From: Treponema socranskii subsp. buccale
GTDB taxonomy: Bacteria; Spirochaetota; Spirochaetia; Treponematales; Treponemataceae
Assembly (NCBI RefSeq): GCF_024181585.1
Contig: NZ_CP054258.1
Span: 2,170,001-2,234,000 of the forward strand
DNA: 64,000 nucleotides
Direction: 5' to 3'
Each line of letters opens with the position of its first letter. Within the stretch, counting starts at the first letter, position 1. The notes under the pieces are model-generated. The model was not told the DNA's origin, did not search any database, and worked only from the letters and a program-made list of their open reading frames with translations. The translations under genes and the position numbers were made by a program. Shown one piece after another: positions 62,202 through 64,000 of the stretch.

Positions 62202-64000
62202 TTATTTTCCTTTACGCGATTTTCCCGTGTCTTTTTTTACGGCGGGCTTTTTCGCCTTCACTGCGCCCTTTTTCGAAGCGGACGATTTCCCGCCGCTTTG
62301 TTTTGCAGGTGATTTCCCGCGCCGGCTTGTATCCTTTTTTGCCGCCGACGACTTTCCGCCGTCAGCGTTTCTTGAGGATTTTTTCGCCGGCGATTTTTTT
62401 TCGGCCGTTTTGACTGTACCGCTTTTTACCGCGCGTTCCGCCCGAATACTTTTTTTCGTCGCGCTTTTTTTCACCGCACTCTTTTTCACGGCCGGCGTCG
62501 CGGAAAACGATGCCGCCTTTCCGTTTCCGGAAAACGCGTGCTGCATCACTTCTTCGGCGCGAGTTACGGGTATAAACGTAATACCCGCCTTTACGTGATC
62601 GGGAATATCGGAGAGATCGCGCACGTTCGCTTTCGGAATCAAAATCGTTTTGATGCCGTTCCGCCTGGCCGCGACGGTCTTTTCCCTGAGACCTCCGATC
62701 GGCAAAACCTGCCCCGTAAGCGAAAGCTCGCCCGTCATCGCAAGATGCCCCTTAATAATTTTTCCGGTGAGCAGCGACATAAATGCCGTCGCCATCGTAA
62801 TGCCGGCGGAAGGTCCGTCTTTTTTGACCGCGCCTTCGGGAATATGCAAGTGAATTATATTCTTTTCAAACCACTCTTCGCTCTTTAATTTTTTCGAAAG
62901 CACTTGCTCTTTTACCCAATTGATCGCGATCTGCGCGCTCTCCTTCATCACGTCGCCCATTTGGCCGGTAAGCTGCAGTCCGCCCTTTGCGCTCGGATAC
63001 GCGATGCTTTCGATGAGCAGCGTGTCCCCTCCCATACTCGTCCACGCCAAACCGATCGCCGTTCCCGCGACGTCCGCCTTTTTGATTTCGCTTTCGTCGA
63101 AGACGGGTTTGCCGAGGTATTTGTCAAGGGCTTTCACATCGATCGTATATTTTTTCGTTCTGTCGACGAAATCGGCGGCGGACACCTTTTCGCTTTCGCG
63201 TTTTGCGGCTACGAGCTTATCGATTTCCGCCTGCGTGAGGTTTTTATTTTTCTTTACAAGCAGATCGATGTCGTCCTGCGAAAGCTTCCAACGGGACTCC
63301 ACGAGCGAATCGATTTCCGCCTGCGTCAAATCGCGGTTCGCTTTGACGAGTTTGTCGATTTCCGCCTGCGTGAGGATACGCTCGCCCTGTGCTTTTTTTA
63401 CAGCGAGTTCGGCCTCCTTTTCCTTTTTCTTTTTTGCTGCCGCTGCTTCCGCTTTTTTCTCAGCTTCTTCCATGAGTTCGGTGACGATCTTACGGTGGAT
63501 TTTATCGACGCTCTTTTCGTAATTGCGCACACCGGCTTCGCGCGCGTACTCTTCGGCGATCATCAAAAGAGCTTCTTTCGTATACTGCACTTGATTTTTT
63601 TCAAGTCCGTTTTTATTAAGATTTTTCGGAATGAGATAGCGCTTTGCGATTTCAATTTTTTCCTGATCGATATAGCCCGGCAGCTGAATGACTTCGGCGC
63701 GGTCGAGCAGCGGTTCGGGGATCGAATCGAGCGTGTTCGCGGTGAGGATAAAAAATATGTCGGAGATATCGAACGGCAAATCGAGATAGTTGTCGCGGAA
63801 GCCGACATTCTGTTCGGGATCGAGCACTTCGAGCAGAGCGCTCGCGGGATCTCCCTGATAGCTTTGCCCCATCTTGTCGATTTCGTCGATCATAAAGACG
63901 GGAGCTCTCGTTTTCGTCGTGCGCAAACCTTGGATGATTTTTCCGGGCAGCGCGCCGATATAAGTTCTGCGGTGCCCTTTGATCTCCGCTTCGTCGCGAA
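62202..64000 (-). CDS. lon: ATP-dependent Lon protease, 3' part, with unusual insert and tail
   Basis: Cytosolic AAA+ protease; the gene continues past the window end. Visible: IKGHRRTYIGALPGKIIQGL, Walker B VFMIDEIDKM, the small AAA domain (REAGVRNYEKSVDKIHRKI), then an abnormal insert of about 90 residues. The insert is a Glu/Lys/Ala coiled coil followed by four LTQAEID(K/S)LV-type motifs (63210-63378). The protease domain follows with catalytic Ser in KDGPSAGITMATA and Lys in GLREKTVAARR. After the normal end near RAEEVMQHAF there is a tail of about 95 residues, nearly all Lys, Ser and Ala (KKSAVKKSATKKS...), like histone-H1 tails. Confidence 0.95.
   Translation of the reverse strand, partial: RDEAEIKGHRRTYIGALPGKIIQGLRTTKTRAPVFMIDEIDKMGQSYQGDPASALLEVLDPEQNVGFRDNYLDLPFDISDIFFILTANTLDSIPEPLLDRAEVIQLPGYIDQEKIEIAKRYLIPKNLNKNGLEKNQVQYTKEALLMIAEEYAREAGVRNYEKSVDKIHRKIVTELMEEAEKKAEAAAAKKKKEKEAELAVKKAQGERILTQAEIDKLVKANRDLTQAEIDSLVESRWKLSQDDIDLLVKKNKNLTQAEIDKLVAAKRESEKVSAADFVDRTKKYTIDVKALDKYLGKPVFDESEIKKADVAGTAIGLAWTSMGGDTLLIESIAYPSAKGGLQLTGQMGDVMKESAQIAINWVKEQVLSKKLKSEEWFEKNIIHLHIPEGAVKKDGPSAGITMATAFMSLLTGKIIKGHLAMTGELSLTGQVLPIGGLREKTVAARRNGIKTILIPKANVRDLSDIPDHVKAGITFIPVTRAEEVMQHAFSGNGKAASFSATPAVKKSAVKKSATKKSIRAERAVKSGTVKTAEKKSPAKKSSRNADGGKSSAAKKDTSRRGKSPAKQSGGKSSASKKGAVKAKKPAVKKDTGKSRKGK

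Overview
The window looks like a chromosomal segment of a Treponema (spirochaete) of moderate GC. The flanks are GC-balanced housekeeping DNA with treponemal features: two-tier outer-membrane and lipoprotein genes, a RarA fusion protein, paired CNNM/CorC proteins, superoxide reductase, and a spirochaete-style EF-G. Species cannot be named from the sequence alone.

Region 1 (1-36.8 kb) is mostly ordinary chromosome. In order it holds the 3' end of an HtrA protease, miaB, a tandem array built from the start region of miaB, and folD. Then come a small beta-barrel protein, a lipoprotein, the RarA fusion, an FGE-type repeat lipoprotein, hisD, def-fmt-purL, a thioredoxin-fold lipoprotein and two CNNM/CorC proteins. 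These are followed by an omptin-like protease, an RluA-type synthase, tRNA-Gly(CCC) with tandem repeats of its 3' end, two envelope genes and gpmA. The region closes with the csoR-copA copper operon (with a nested copZ start), purA, EF-G, a rhodanese, a HAD phosphatase, superoxide reductase and an esterase.

Region 2 (about 37.2-62.0 kb) is strikingly AT-rich. It is a chromosomal integron: at least 14 attC-like sites (cores RYYYAAC...GTTRRRY) separate small genes that nearly all point left. A 5'-deleted integron integrase (54362-54719) with a presumptive attI sits inside it, in the same orientation as the cassettes, an arrangement known in Treponema denticola. Cassette cargo includes a TIR-like protein, a 1205-aa repeat protein with a C-terminal PD-(D/E)XK-like nuclease, a HEPN-like protein, a GT51-like protein without its catalytic half, Nudix and HD hydrolases, an LRR protein, three toxin-antitoxin modules (yefM-yoeB, vapBC, a broken RelE/HigB-type pair) and several unknowns. 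Many cassettes are decaying, and IS110-, IS1182- and IS4-type remnants have inserted. With the integrase broken, the array is probably frozen unless an integrase acts in trans.

Region 3 (62.2-64.0 kb) is the 3' part of lon. Between its ATPase and protease parts it carries four copies of a motif resembling the CheY-binding N-terminus of FliM, and it has a long lysine/serine/alanine tail. The best candidates for undescribed biology are this Lon insert, the large nuclease cassette, the palindromic insertions inside two attC sites, and the tandem miaB start-codon array.
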